Source: Planctomycetota bacterium
GTDB taxonomy: Bacteria > Planctomycetota > UBA8108 > UBA1146
NCBI GenBank assembly: GCA_014240375.1
Contig: JAAZXB010000001.1
Location: 116,110-180,109 of the forward strand
Direction of reading: 5' to 3'
DNA length: 64,000 nt
The position numbers and the translations under genes were made by a program. Shown piece by piece: positions 43,408-51,742 of the stretch. A model generated the notes under the pieces. It was not told where the DNA came from. It searched no databases and saw only the letters and a list, made by a program, of their open reading frames with translations. How positions within the stretch are numbered: the first letter of the stretch is position 1; each line of letters starts with the position of its first letter.

Positions 43408-43925
43408 GCGATGTCCGACCTGCATATGCACTATTGCTGCTGGGGTCCAACATCGATCCGGAGCGAAACATCGAAGCAGCCAAAGTGCAGTTGCGAGCCT
43501 GTACCGACCTGATGTCCCTCTCCCCGATCTACCAGACCCCGGCAGTCTCTGCTCCGGGGACTGCGGATTACCATAATCAGGCGGTGATCCTTCGAGATCC
43601 GCTCACCTTCGAGCAACTCAGATCTCAATTGAAACGGATCGAAACGGCGCTGGGACGAATCAAAAGCACCGATTCCAATGCTCCCCGAACGATCGATATC
43701 GACATCCTGGCCGGCGCAGACGACTCCCTCGAGATGATCTTGGAGTGGCCCATCGACCCGGCGCTATCCACGCTACATCACGCAGCGATACCTTCCTCCA
43801 CCATCGCATCGAAGTGGAGATTTCCTTCTTCACTGGTGAGCGTTTCAGAGGTCTCTCAGCAACTGGGATCGGTGCCAGAAGGGTTCAAAAAACTCGGCGG
43901 GAATCGGGCTGCTAGGGGCAAATGA
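43404..43925 (+). CDS. folK: 6-hydroxymethyl-7,8-dihydropterin pyrophosphokinase (HPPK)
   Basis: 173 aa, GTG start overlapping the folB TGA by 4 bp. LLLGSNIDPERNIEAA at the N-terminus, SPIYQTPA, YHNQAV and the signature ALGRIKSTDSNAPRTIDIDI agree with HPPK. It transfers pyrophosphate from ATP to hydroxymethyl-dihydropterin, the step after FolB. The end (HHAAIPSSTIASKWRFPSSL) diverges from the usual HPxxxxRxFVLxPL, so the C-terminus is somewhat atypical. Its 3' end overlaps the convergent beta-helix gene by 14 bp. Confidence 0.92.
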   Translation: MSDVRPAYALLLLGSNIDPERNIEAAKVQLRACTDLMSLSPIYQTPAVSAPGTADYHNQAVILRDPLTFEQLRSQLKRIETALGRIKSTDSNAPRTIDIDILAGADDSLEMILEWPIDPALSTLHHAAIPSSTIASKWRFPSSLVSVSEVSQQLGSVPEGFKKLGGNRAARGK

Positions 43926-45720
43926 GACCACAGGTGATGGCATCGTCGGTCGGATCCTCGCCGCAGGCAGCCGACGGAGCAGGAAGTGGAATGCCAGAAA
44001 CGAAAAGATAGTCGAGGATCTTGATCCCATCGGTGATGTTGACGGATCCATCATCGTTGGCATCCGCCGCATCCATGCAGTCGATCTGAGCACTCCCAGG
44101 TATGAAGAGCAGCGCCAGCAGCTGAATCGCATCCGCCAGGTTCGTACTGGAACTGGCATCGACATCGCCTCTACGGAAACTTCCAGATCCTTCGGGCCCA
44201 AGGGCTCCCATGTCCGGCGCGGAACCATCGGGATCGACGGGAAGAGCTGGATTTCCTCCGTTGATACATGGAGAACCAGGCTCAAGCGCCAGGTTCCCTG
44301 CACTCACATCGACGAATAACGGATCTTCATCGATGCAATCAAAGGAGTAGAGAGAGGAGGTGGCGAGACCTTCAATGCAGCTGAAAAAGGCGTTGGTGGA
44401 TCCCGGCAAGACCTGAACCGGCTGAGGACCCCCTCCAACGATGATGCAGGAATCGATGGTCAGGATGTTGGGAATGCTGTTGTTGACCGTGATGTTGGCG
44501 ACCAATCCAGCGGCAGGGGGGCCAAAAGTGCAGCGCTCGAGAAGGACCGATGCAACGTTGAGACTGACACCTAAATTGGCTCCACTGGCCGTGGCGGAAT
44601 TGCCGTAGAAGACGCAGAAGAACAATTCTTGAGTTTCGGTTCCGTCTCCGGAATCGATCAACACTCCGCCGCCATTGGCCCCTCCCACATTGTCATGGAT
44701 CCGGCAATGATCGAGAGTGACTCGAGAAAAATCGGACACCACCAATCCACCACCTGTGACTGCGGTGACATTCTGGGCGATTTCACAATCGAGGAAGGTG
44801 GCATCGGAGTCCTGATACAACCAGACTCCTCCGGCAAGAAGATCAGTGTTGTTCTCGTTCAATAGACACGATTGAAGCTGCAAGTTACTACTCTCGCAGT
44901 AGATCGCTCCCGCAACGATGTCCGCGTGGTTTTGCAGGATCAAGCAATCGACCAGGGAAATTCCTACGGAGGACCCGGTGACGGCAATCCCACCGCCAGC
45001 ATCGATCGCTTGATTCTGAGATACCTCGACCTGATCCAGTTCGATGGTAGTGACATTCCCGCCGTCGATGGCGATTCCTGCTCCGATGGTCGCCTGGTTC
45101 TCCATCACGATGCAATTGGAGATCCTGGGTGACGAATCGATGATGTAAATCCCACCACCCTTCCTCACTCCGTTGATCAGCACTCCGCCACCACCGCGAA
45201 TCGTGAACCCATCGAGATGTGCCAGTGCGCTCTCCCCTGAAGTAAATCGAACCACTGGATTATCGAGAGTACCGGAGATGATGGTGACCTCGGGGCCCGC
45301 TGCTGACCGGATCAAGATCTGCTTCCCTGCAAAATCGATCGCCTCGTTCCAGCTGCCGGGAGAGACCACGATCTCATCTCCATCGACCGCCAGGGCGATG
45401 GCCGCATTGATGGTGGACGCATCGAGGGGCACCTGGATCTCCGCCCCCTGTAACCACGAGCCACCCTGCGTCTGGCTGTAGAGACCCAGTGAATCGCTCC
45501 ACACCGGAAGGATCCAGACGATGAAGATCAGCCACAATTTTGGGATGATGGTGGGGTTTGGGATGATGATGGGGTTTGGGATGATGATGGGGTTTGGGAT
45601 GATGGTGGAGAGGAGAGTTCGCCTCTCCGAATCGATGCAGATCACTCCAGACTGCCTTCCACGGGTATTGGTCGAATAATTGGGCTCGATCAATGGTTCT
45701 GATAATCTCGATAGACTCAT
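43912..45720 (-). CDS. Right-handed beta-helix surface protein with C-terminal dockerin-like module
   Basis: About 602 aa. The start is uncertain: ATG 45720 is used, while the track start is a GTG at 45771 with no Shine-Dalgarno. A repeat-rich N-terminus (PNPIII units) precedes a hydrophobic core, LWLIFIVWILPVWSDSL, which is the likely signal. Residues about 100-480 are beta-helix coils of the pectate-lyase/parallel beta-helix type (HLDGFTIRGGGGVLING, ISNCIVMENQATIGAGIAID, LDHCRIHDNVGGANGGG). The C-terminus has the dockerin-like pair GDVDASSSTNLADAIQLLAL and NDDGSVNITDGIKILDYLF, ending ICP. Such proteins bind or cut polysaccharides; no catalytic residues were assigned. Confidence 0.85.
   Translation of the reverse strand: MSLSRLSEPLIEPNYSTNTRGRQSGVICIDSERRTLLSTIIPNPIIIPNPIIIPNPTIIPKLWLIFIVWILPVWSDSLGLYSQTQGGSWLQGAEIQVPLDASTINAAIALAVDGDEIVVSPGSWNEAIDFAGKQILIRSAAGPEVTIISGTLDNPVVRFTSGESALAHLDGFTIRGGGGVLINGVRKGGGIYIIDSSPRISNCIVMENQATIGAGIAIDGGNVTTIELDQVEVSQNQAIDAGGGIAVTGSSVGISLVDCLILQNHADIVAGAIYCESSNLQLQSCLLNENNTDLLAGGVWLYQDSDATFLDCEIAQNVTAVTGGGLVVSDFSRVTLDHCRIHDNVGGANGGGVLIDSGDGTETQELFFCVFYGNSATASGANLGVSLNVASVLLERCTFGPPAAGLVANITVNNSIPNILTIDSCIIVGGGPQPVQVLPGSTNAFFSCIEGLATSSLYSFDCIDEDPLFVDVSAGNLALEPGSPCINGGNPALPVDPDGSAPDMGALGPEGSGSFRRGDVDASSSTNLADAIQLLALLFIPGSAQIDCMDAADANDDGSVNITDGIKILDYLFVSGIPLPAPSAACGEDPTDDAITCGLICP
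45539..45610. repeat. 18-bp tandem array, four units, in the beta-helix gene
   Basis: tttgggatgatgrtggrg occurs at 45539, 45557, 45575 and 45593 with one or two substitutions per copy. It encodes PNPIII-type repeats just before the signal-like hydrophobic core. Confidence 0.95.
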
Positions 45721-45774
45721 GATACAGGTAAGAGATGCCCGGATAAAGAGGCAGGTGGTGCTCCGGCACACTGC

Positions 45775-45792
45775 GTTTAGCGTAGGCTAAAC
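45775..45792 (+). promoter_or_regulatory. Candidate DtxR/MntR-type operator
   Basis: GTTTAGC-gtag-GCTAAAC is a perfect 7-bp dyad, 63 bp before the start of the metal-ABC substrate-binding gene. It resembles DtxR/IdeR-type boxes (TTAGG..CCTAA style). A DtxR-family gene lies at the other end of the same cluster. It is also in the divergent promoter region of the beta-helix gene. Confidence 0.55.
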
Positions 45793-45855
45793 ATTATTTT
45801 GCACACTGTAAAGTTTTGGATGGCGCAGGGAGCGGGGCCGCTCCAGAATTGATGT

Positions 45856-46800
45856 ATGAAGTCATTGTTGCTCAGGTCATGGATACTCTGGTCATGGTTG
45901 CCGCTGGTGGTCGCAGGGTGCACCGACTCCCCTCGGTCGGCACCCAGCCCCCCATCACTTCAAATTCTATGCACCACGGAGATGATCGCGGGGCCGATGC
46001 GAACCCTGGTCGGGTCCCATGCTGAGGTCTCCTCACTGATGGGTGCGGGTGTCGATCCTCATCTCTACAAGCCTTCCCCCACCGATGTTCAGCGTCTCCT
46101 CGATGCCGATCTCGTTCTCTTCCATGGTCATCATCTGGAGGGACGGATGGGCGACATTCTCCACAGCAGGAATTCGTCAGGTGTCGATCCAAACCTCCAC
46201 CGTTTCATCGCCATCTCGGAAAGGATTCCGCGAGAACGACTGATCCACTCGTCTGCGGATACGGTCGATCCTCACCTGTGGATGGATATCTCGCTGTGGA
46301 TCGAAGTGATCCGAAAAATGAAAGAGGTGCTCACCTCCATCGATTCCGATCATCAGATCGACTATGAGCAATCTCTGGAGCAACTGGTCGAAGAACTGAC
46401 CCTGCTGGATGCTCAGGTCTTTGATCTGATTGCAGAAATTCCAGAGGCGCTGAGGATCCTGGTGACCGCCCATGATGCATTTGGTTACTTCGGAAGGAGG
46501 TACCAGATGGAGGTGATGGGCATCCAGGGGATCAGTACCGAATCTGAAGCTTCCATCGACCGGGTCAACCGACTGGTCGAAATCCTCAGCAATCGCAAGA
46601 TCCCGGCGATCTTCGTCGAATCGACGGTATCTGAACGCAATGTTCGGGCGCTGATCGAGGGCTGCGCTTCTCTGGGTCATCGCCTGCGGATCGGTGGAGT
46701 TCTATTCAGCGATGCTCCGGGGCCGTCCGGTTCAGGTGCCGAACGGTGGAGAGACATGGTTCTACAGAATGCTCGGGTGATCTCGGAGGCCCTCCGGTGA
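45856..46800 (+). CDS. Metal ABC transporter substrate-binding lipoprotein (ZnuA/TroA/MntC-type)
   Basis: 314 aa. Lipoprotein signal WILWSWLPLVVAGC with the lipobox Cys at about residue 22. Cluster A-I solute-binding protein features: GVDPHLYKPSPTDVQRL with the first metal His, FHGHHLEGRM, DPHLWMDISLW with the second His, and TAHDAFGYFGRRYQMEVMGI containing the C-domain metal ligands. It lacks the His-rich loop typical of zinc-specific ZnuA, so Mn(II) or Fe(II) are as likely. It delivers metal to the two permeases encoded downstream. Overlaps the ATPase gene by 4 bp. Confidence 0.93.
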   Translation: MKSLLLRSWILWSWLPLVVAGCTDSPRSAPSPPSLQILCTTEMIAGPMRTLVGSHAEVSSLMGAGVDPHLYKPSPTDVQRLLDADLVLFHGHHLEGRMGDILHSRNSSGVDPNLHRFIAISERIPRERLIHSSADTVDPHLWMDISLWIEVIRKMKEVLTSIDSDHQIDYEQSLEQLVEELTLLDAQVFDLIAEIPEALRILVTAHDAFGYFGRRYQMEVMGIQGISTESEASIDRVNRLVEILSNRKIPAIFVESTVSERNVRALIEGCASLGHRLRIGGVLFSDAPGPSGSGAERWRDMVLQNARVISEALR

Positions 46801-47585
46801 AATCCCCCGCCATCGAAATTCACGACTTGACCGTCTCGTACCGTGAGAAGCCGGTACTCTGGGACATCGACGCAACCATCCCCGAAGGATCGCTCTGTGC
46901 CATCGTGGGCCCCAATGGAGCCGGGAAGAGCACCCTTCTCTCCGCCATCCTCGGCACCATTCACCCCGCCAGCGGTTGGCTGAAAATCTTCGATCACGAG
47001 GTGGGGAAGTCACAGGAACTGATCGGATTCGTTCCACAACGCGAGAGTGTCGACTGGGATTTCCCGGTCGACGTGCTCGATGTGGTGCTGATGGGCACTT
47101 ATTCCAAGTTGGGTTGGTTTCGAAGACCTGGAAAAGCACAACGCGACCGGGCGATGGAGTGCCTGGAACAGGTGGGAATGGCCGACCTCAATAAGCGCCA
47201 GGTGGGCGAACTGTCTGGAGGCCAACAGCAACGCGTGTTCATTGCAAGATCACTGGCACAGGATGCTCGATTGATCCTCATGGATGAGCCCTTTGCAGGA
47301 GTCGATGCGGCCACCGAAGAGGCGATTCGACTGGTCTTGTTGGATCTCAAGAAAAAGGGCCGAACCGTAGTTCTCGTACATCATGATCTGCAGACGATTG
47401 AAAACTTCTTCGACCATGTGTTGCTGCTCAACCTACGGCTGGTCGCAGCCGGCCCCACAGCAGAGACCTTTACCCGAGAGAACCTGCTGCGAACCTATGG
47501 TGGTCGCCTCACTCTTCTCGATGAGGCAGCGGAAGCGGTCCGACGCATCCGAACCGGAAGGTCTCGAACCGGCAGGGATCGATGA
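46797..47585 (+). CDS. Metal ABC transporter ATP-binding protein
   Basis: 262 aa, GTG start at 46797 overlapping the upstream TGA, with GGAGG just before; the track ORF begins 17 codons earlier. Walker A GPNGAGKSTL, Q-loop GFVPQRESVDWDFPV (typical of Mn/Zn importers), signature LSGGQQQR, Walker B LILMDEPFAGVD and switch His VLVHHDL. It energises metal import at the cytoplasmic face. It overlaps the first permease by 4 bp. Confidence 0.96.
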   Translation: MKSPAIEIHDLTVSYREKPVLWDIDATIPEGSLCAIVGPNGAGKSTLLSAILGTIHPASGWLKIFDHEVGKSQELIGFVPQRESVDWDFPVDVLDVVLMGTYSKLGWFRRPGKAQRDRAMECLEQVGMADLNKRQVGELSGGQQQRVFIARSLAQDARLILMDEPFAGVDAATEEAIRLVLLDLKKKGRTVVLVHHDLQTIENFFDHVLLLNLRLVAAGPTAETFTRENLLRTYGGRLTLLDEAAEAVRRIRTGRSRTGRDR

Positions 47586-48805
47586 TGATCTCTCCCAACA
47601 CCCTGGTCATCTTGCTCGGATCCACTGCTCTGGGAACCTGTTGTGGGCTTGTCGGGGCGCTGATGCTACTCAAACGACGGGCGCTGCTCGCCGATGCGAT
47701 CGCCCACTCGACGTTGCCTGGAATCTGCATCGCTTTCCTCCTCGGGGGTAGCCGATCTCTTGCTGTACTCGGAGTCGGAGCTGTTCTCAGTGCCCTTCTA
47801 TCGGCAACACTGGTGTCGTGGCTTCCGAGAATCACCCGTATTCGTAAGGATGCGGCGACCGCCTGCGTTCTGGGGATCATGTTTGGTGCCGGAATCGCTC
47901 TGATCGGAATCATCCAGCGATCGGGGCTGGGGGGTTCGGCGGCAGGTCTCGACGGACTATTGCTCGGTCGAACCGCAGGCATGCTCAGGTCAGAGGCGCT
48001 GCTCTTCGGTATCTCAGCATTGATGATGAGCCTGATCATCCTCGCACTACGCAAGGAATTGCTGGTCAGTTGCTTTGATCCTCGATTCGGCCTCTCCGCA
48101 AAGATACCTGCAAGATCGATCGATTTTCTCCAGACTTCGCTGTTAGCAGCAACCATCGTGATCGCACTGCCGGCAGTAGGAGTGGTATTGACCGCTGCAC
48201 TGGTGGTCATCCCGGCAGCCGCTGGCCGATTCTGGACTGACCGCTTCGATCTACTTCTCGCGATCTCGGCGCTGATCGGCGCGGCTTCTGGTCTGGTCGG
48301 CACTCTCATCTCTTCCCTCCACGCGGATCTCCCAGCCGGTCCGGTCATCGTGCTATCGGCCACCACCTTGTTCATCATCTCCTTGATGTTGGCCCCGAGG
48401 CGCGGCTGGATCTCTCGCCATCTGCAGCAACGATCCCGTCTTCAAGACCGACAGATCCGTCAGTTCCTCGATGGGATCCTGAGTTCGGAACTGGAGGGAT
48501 CATCGGGGATCGCTGGGAAACGACAGCCTGGGATCACCGCCGCCATCGATCGCAGGAATCGGGTCGTCTCGAGCCGCAACGGTTGGATCGAGACCGATTC
48601 ACAGCGGATCCGACTGACCCAGGAAGGGCGCAAAAGAGCCGTTCGAGCACGGAAGGCGCTGCAGATCTGGCGCGAATGGCTCACTTCTGAAGCCTCCATC
48701 GATCGCGACCTGATCGATCTCGATGAACAAGATATCGAGAAGATCTTGCCGCCAGACCTGATCGATACCTTGCAACGGTCGATCGACCATCGGGGGACTT
48801 CATGA
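47582..48805 (+). CDS. Metal ABC transporter permease with C-terminal DtxR-like domain
   Basis: 407 aa. Residues 1-275 form an ABC-3 family permease with eight or so hydrophobic helices (ALGTCCGLVGALMLLKRRAL, DAIAHSTLPGICIAFLL, VVLTAALVVIPAAAGR). The remaining 130 residues are soluble and cytoplasmic. They contain RIRLTQEGRKRAVRARKALQ then a helical segment IDLDEQDIEKILPPDLIDTL, which resembles the winged-helix wing and dimerisation helices of DtxR/MntR. Such permease-regulator fusions are known in annotation of Mn/Fe importers, but their role is unclear. It may sense metal or bind DNA. Overlaps the next permease by 4 bp. Confidence 0.9.
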   Translation: MMISPNTLVILLGSTALGTCCGLVGALMLLKRRALLADAIAHSTLPGICIAFLLGGSRSLAVLGVGAVLSALLSATLVSWLPRITRIRKDAATACVLGIMFGAGIALIGIIQRSGLGGSAAGLDGLLLGRTAGMLRSEALLFGISALMMSLIILALRKELLVSCFDPRFGLSAKIPARSIDFLQTSLLAATIVIALPAVGVVLTAALVVIPAAAGRFWTDRFDLLLAISALIGAASGLVGTLISSLHADLPAGPVIVLSATTLFIISLMLAPRRGWISRHLQQRSRLQDRQIRQFLDGILSSELEGSSGIAGKRQPGITAAIDRRNRVVSSRNGWIETDSQRIRLTQEGRKRAVRARKALQIWREWLTSEASIDRDLIDLDEQDIEKILPPDLIDTLQRSIDHRGTS

Positions 48806-50037
48806 TCGATCCACTACTCACACCGGTGGCCTTGCAGATCATGATGGTGGCTGCTTGCGCTTCTGCAGCTTGCGGATTGCTCGGAGTCCAGCTGGTACTC
48901 CGAAGAAGAGCCATGCTCGGCGATGCGATCGCTCACGGCGTCCTTCCAGGACTGGTGATCGGATTCATCGTGAGTGGATCCAGGGATCTATTTCCGATGC
49001 TGGTCGGAGCACTCATCGCTGCGATCTTCGTCTCGATCCTTGCGGAATGGCTGCGCGAACATGCTGGTGTCGACGGAGGAGCGGCTCTGGGTGTTGTCTT
49101 TACCAGCTTATTTGCACTGGGAATCATCCTGGTCGAAATATTTGCTCGTGATGTGGATCTGGATCCGGGATGTGTGCTGTACGGAATGGTCGAGTATGCA
49201 CCGGTCCATCAAGTCGAGTGGTTCGGATACTCCGTGCCGCGATCTTTGACTCCGGTTCTCGGCGCACTTCTACTCAACCTCGGTGCGACCGTATTGTTCT
49301 GGAAGGAATGGAAGTTGTGCGCCTTTGATCCCCAACTGGCACGCGCCTCACGATTACCTTTCCGAACCCTGGAACAGGGACTACTGGTCCTCGTTGCGAT
49401 CACATCGGTAGCATGCTTCGAAGCGGTCGGGTCGGTGCTGGTGATTGCGATGATCGCAGTTCCCGCAACCATCGGTCACGTCCTCTGCGATCGGATGAGC
49501 TCGATGGTCATCGTCTCGACATTGGCGGGAGTAGTCTCTGCAGTCCTTGGAACCGTGGGAGCGATTCAACTTGAAACCGGAGTACCTGGAATGATGGCAG
49601 TATCTGCTGGCGGATTGCTGGTAGGAGCGGTGCTGCTGGCCCCTGGTAGAGGATTGATTCCAGCAGCGACCCGTAACTTCTCCTGGACGATGAGAGTCGA
49701 GATGGAAGACATCCTTGCTGAAGCCCACCTACAATCGATGGATTCTCCACCAGACCACAACGATTCCGCTGGTGCACATTCCTCGAGGTTCTTCCGCACC
49801 CTCGCCACATGGCTACTGTGGACGCTGGGCTACATCCGGAACGGAATCCCGGTCGGCCGTGGAGAACGGATGGCTCGCGCACTGCTGAAGAAGCGAACTC
49901 TGTGGAAACGGTTCGCTGCAGAACGTATGGGGTTGGCCTCGGATCATCTCGATGAACCCGCACACAGAATAGAACATCATCTCGATGAAGACCTGACAAG
50001 GCGGCTCGAATCGGGTTTCGACTCCGAAGAGGACTAA
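48802..50037 (+). CDS. Second metal ABC transporter permease with C-terminal DtxR-like domain
   Basis: 411 aa. ABC-3 permease (residues 1-285): CGLLGVQLVLRRRAMLGDAI, AHGVLPGLVIGFI, AVGSVLVIAMIAVPATIGHV. The C-terminal 120 residues contain a winged-helix-like part and FAAERMGLASDHLDEPAHRI then EHHLDEDLTRRLE. The latter is very like the DtxR dimerisation helix (compare ILGVPWDQVDAEVERLEHAV in the regulator encoded downstream). Two different permeases suggest a heterodimeric channel. The shared TAA/TAG region overlaps the convergent regulator gene by 4 bp. Confidence 0.9.
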   Translation: MIDPLLTPVALQIMMVAACASAACGLLGVQLVLRRRAMLGDAIAHGVLPGLVIGFIVSGSRDLFPMLVGALIAAIFVSILAEWLREHAGVDGGAALGVVFTSLFALGIILVEIFARDVDLDPGCVLYGMVEYAPVHQVEWFGYSVPRSLTPVLGALLLNLGATVLFWKEWKLCAFDPQLARASRLPFRTLEQGLLVLVAITSVACFEAVGSVLVIAMIAVPATIGHVLCDRMSSMVIVSTLAGVVSAVLGTVGAIQLETGVPGMMAVSAGGLLVGAVLLAPGRGLIPAATRNFSWTMRVEMEDILAEAHLQSMDSPPDHNDSAGAHSSRFFRTLATWLLWTLGYIRNGIPVGRGERMARALLKKRTLWKRFAAERMGLASDHLDEPAHRIEHHLDEDLTRRLESGFDSEED

Positions 50038-50717
50038 AGGGCGATCGATCGCACCAGGATGCTACTGGCCAGTGTGCCGCCGAGGGCGATCGGTCGATCG
50101 ATCTCTTTCGAGTTCAATAACAACGGCCCCCCCCCTGGTTCCTTCGCCTCGATGCTGATGATGGAGCCTGGCGTGACTCCCCGCTCACCCAGCCACTGAA
50201 GTACTTCAGGGCCAGAGTCGATGACCCTCACGACCTCCAGTTCTTCTGTGATGGGTGCTTCAGTGAGAAGGATCTCTTCCGCAGTGGTCGGCAAACAGCC
50301 GTCACGATCGGGTATCGGCGACCCATGAGGATCCCGCGCCGGAAAACCCAGCGCTTCCTCCATCCTGCAGATCAGATCATCGCTGACGGCATGCTCGAGA
50401 CGCTCCACTTCAGCATCCACCTGATCCCAGGGAACCCCGAGGATCTTCGAGATATAGGTTTCGAGGATGCGATGGCGGCGGACCATCTGCAGTGCCAGTT
50501 CCCTACCTCCAGTTGTCAAGCGCACCCCTCGATAAGGTTCGTGCTCCACCCAGCCTCGCTCCCCGAGGCGACCGGCCATGCGGGTCGCGGATGGGTGCGA
50601 GACCCCGACCCGATCCGCCAGTTTGCCGGTGGGAACCCACTGCTCCGGTTCTCCTGAGAGTTTCCAGAGTGCTCTCAGGTAGTTCTCCTCCGATTCGCTC
50701 GGCAAGACACCTCCCAT
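50034..50717 (-). CDS. DtxR/MntR-family metal-dependent transcriptional regulator
   Basis: 227 aa from ATG 50717 (MGGVLPSESEENYLRALWKL) with AGGA 8 nt upstream; the track start 54 codons earlier is unsupported. The N-terminal winged helix has VGVSHPSATRMAGRLGERGW and YRGVRLTTGGRELALQMVRR. The dimerisation/metal domain has LGVPWDQVDAEVERLEHAVS with the conserved Glu-His. The C-terminal SH3-like FeoA domain (about residues 150-227) includes GVTPGSIISIEA. It should repress metal uptake when loaded with Mn or Fe. The candidate operator at 45775-45792 lies in front of the importer. Confidence 0.92.
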   Translation of the reverse strand: MGGVLPSESEENYLRALWKLSGEPEQWVPTGKLADRVGVSHPSATRMAGRLGERGWVEHEPYRGVRLTTGGRELALQMVRRHRILETYISKILGVPWDQVDAEVERLEHAVSDDLICRMEEALGFPARDPHGSPIPDRDGCLPTTAEEILLTEAPITEELEVVRVIDSGPEVLQWLGERGVTPGSIISIEAKEPGGGPLLLNSKEIDRPIALGGTLASSILVRSIAL

Positions 50718-50879
50718 GGTCGGTATTGATCCTGCTACGATCCTACACCATCCACAGCGGTCGGGGTTGACGGCTGGCAAAGAAGCGGCGACAACCGACC
50801 TGGACAACGAACCTTCCGGTTCCTCGGTCCCGAACAGCAACCTGTGGGAACCACTTCCTGTCTCGACCCTGGAGGACAA

Positions 50880-51353
50880 TTGAACTCATCTGACCACCAA
50901 GACAACGGCAGATCTTCGCGCGATGACACCTTTCACTTCACCACCGAGGTCAAGGTACGCCTCCCCGAAACGGATGCGATGGGAATCGTTTTTCACGGGA
51001 ATTACTTCACTTTTCTAGAAGTCGGCAGGGTCGACTATCTGCACAACCTGGACCTTGCCGAGGGACACAGACCGATTCGAGATTTTGAAAATGTAGTGGT
51101 CTCCGCTCAATTGGACTTCAAGTCTCCCGCTCGACTCCACGACCTGTTACGCATCGATGTCTGCACCAGAGAAATCGGTCGCAGTTCATTTACATTTGGT
51201 TTCAAAATTCGCCACAAGCAGGAAAACCGAGTGGTTGCTCTGGGTTCCACCACTCACTGTGCCATCGATGGTGAGTTCCAATCGATCGGCGTCCCGGAGA
51301 GTTTCCGAGAGACGATCTCCCGTTACGAAGGTTGGAAGGACATCTCCGGATGA
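50880..51353 (+). CDS. Acyl-CoA thioesterase (YbgC-like, 4HBT fold)
   Basis: 157 aa from the TTG at 50880, preceded by GGAGG at 4 nt; the track GTG 12 codons earlier lacks a Shine-Dalgarno. Hot-dog fold with the 4HBT active-site region RLPETDAMGIVFHGNYFTFL followed by EVGR, containing the catalytic Asp and the His/Asn pair. VSAQLDFKSPARLHDLL is also typical. It hydrolyses an acyl-CoA; the substrate is unknown. Its TGA overlaps the HIT gene ATG. Confidence 0.87.
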   Translation: MNSSDHQDNGRSSRDDTFHFTTEVKVRLPETDAMGIVFHGNYFTFLEVGRVDYLHNLDLAEGHRPIRDFENVVVSAQLDFKSPARLHDLLRIDVCTREIGRSSFTFGFKIRHKQENRVVALGSTTHCAIDGEFQSIGVPESFRETISRYEGWKDISG

Positions 51354-51742
51354 GTAGCATCTTCAGTTCGATCATCGCCGGAAAAATTCCCTGCCACCGG
51401 GTATGGGAAGACGACGATCACCTTGCGTTCCTCGACATCCGACCGGTTCAGCCAGGCCATTGCCTGGTCATTCCCAAGCGAGAAGTCAGTTACATCTTCG
51501 ACATGGCTCCGCATGAATATGCTGCGCTATGGGCAGCAGTTCGAGTGGTAGAGAAGAAGATCCGTAACGCCACCGGATGTTCACGAGTCGTGGTGTCGGT
51601 GATTGGCTGGGAGGTTCCCCACGTCCATGTCCATCTGATCCCCACTTCTGACATCTCCGACTTTCAGTTTCCTGGACCCTGCGACCTCAAAGCACCCCCA
51701 CTCGAGGAACTGGCCTCAAGAATTCAACAGGCACAGGAGTGA
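51350..51742 (+). CDS. HIT-family nucleotide-binding protein
   Basis: 130 aa from ATG 51350 in a 4-bp overlap with the thioesterase; the track ORF is 6 codons longer. The HIT signature HVHVHLIP lies near the C-terminus, with SSIIAGKIPCHRVWEDDDHL at the N-terminus as in Hint/PKCI-type proteins. These are purine nucleoside phosphoramidases or AMP-lysine hydrolases. Length is normal for the family. It overlaps the following flavoprotein gene by 4 bp. Confidence 0.93.
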   Translation: MSSIFSSIIAGKIPCHRVWEDDDHLAFLDIRPVQPGHCLVIPKREVSYIFDMAPHEYAALWAAVRVVEKKIRNATGCSRVVVSVIGWEVPHVHVHLIPTSDISDFQFPGPCDLKAPPLEELASRIQQAQE

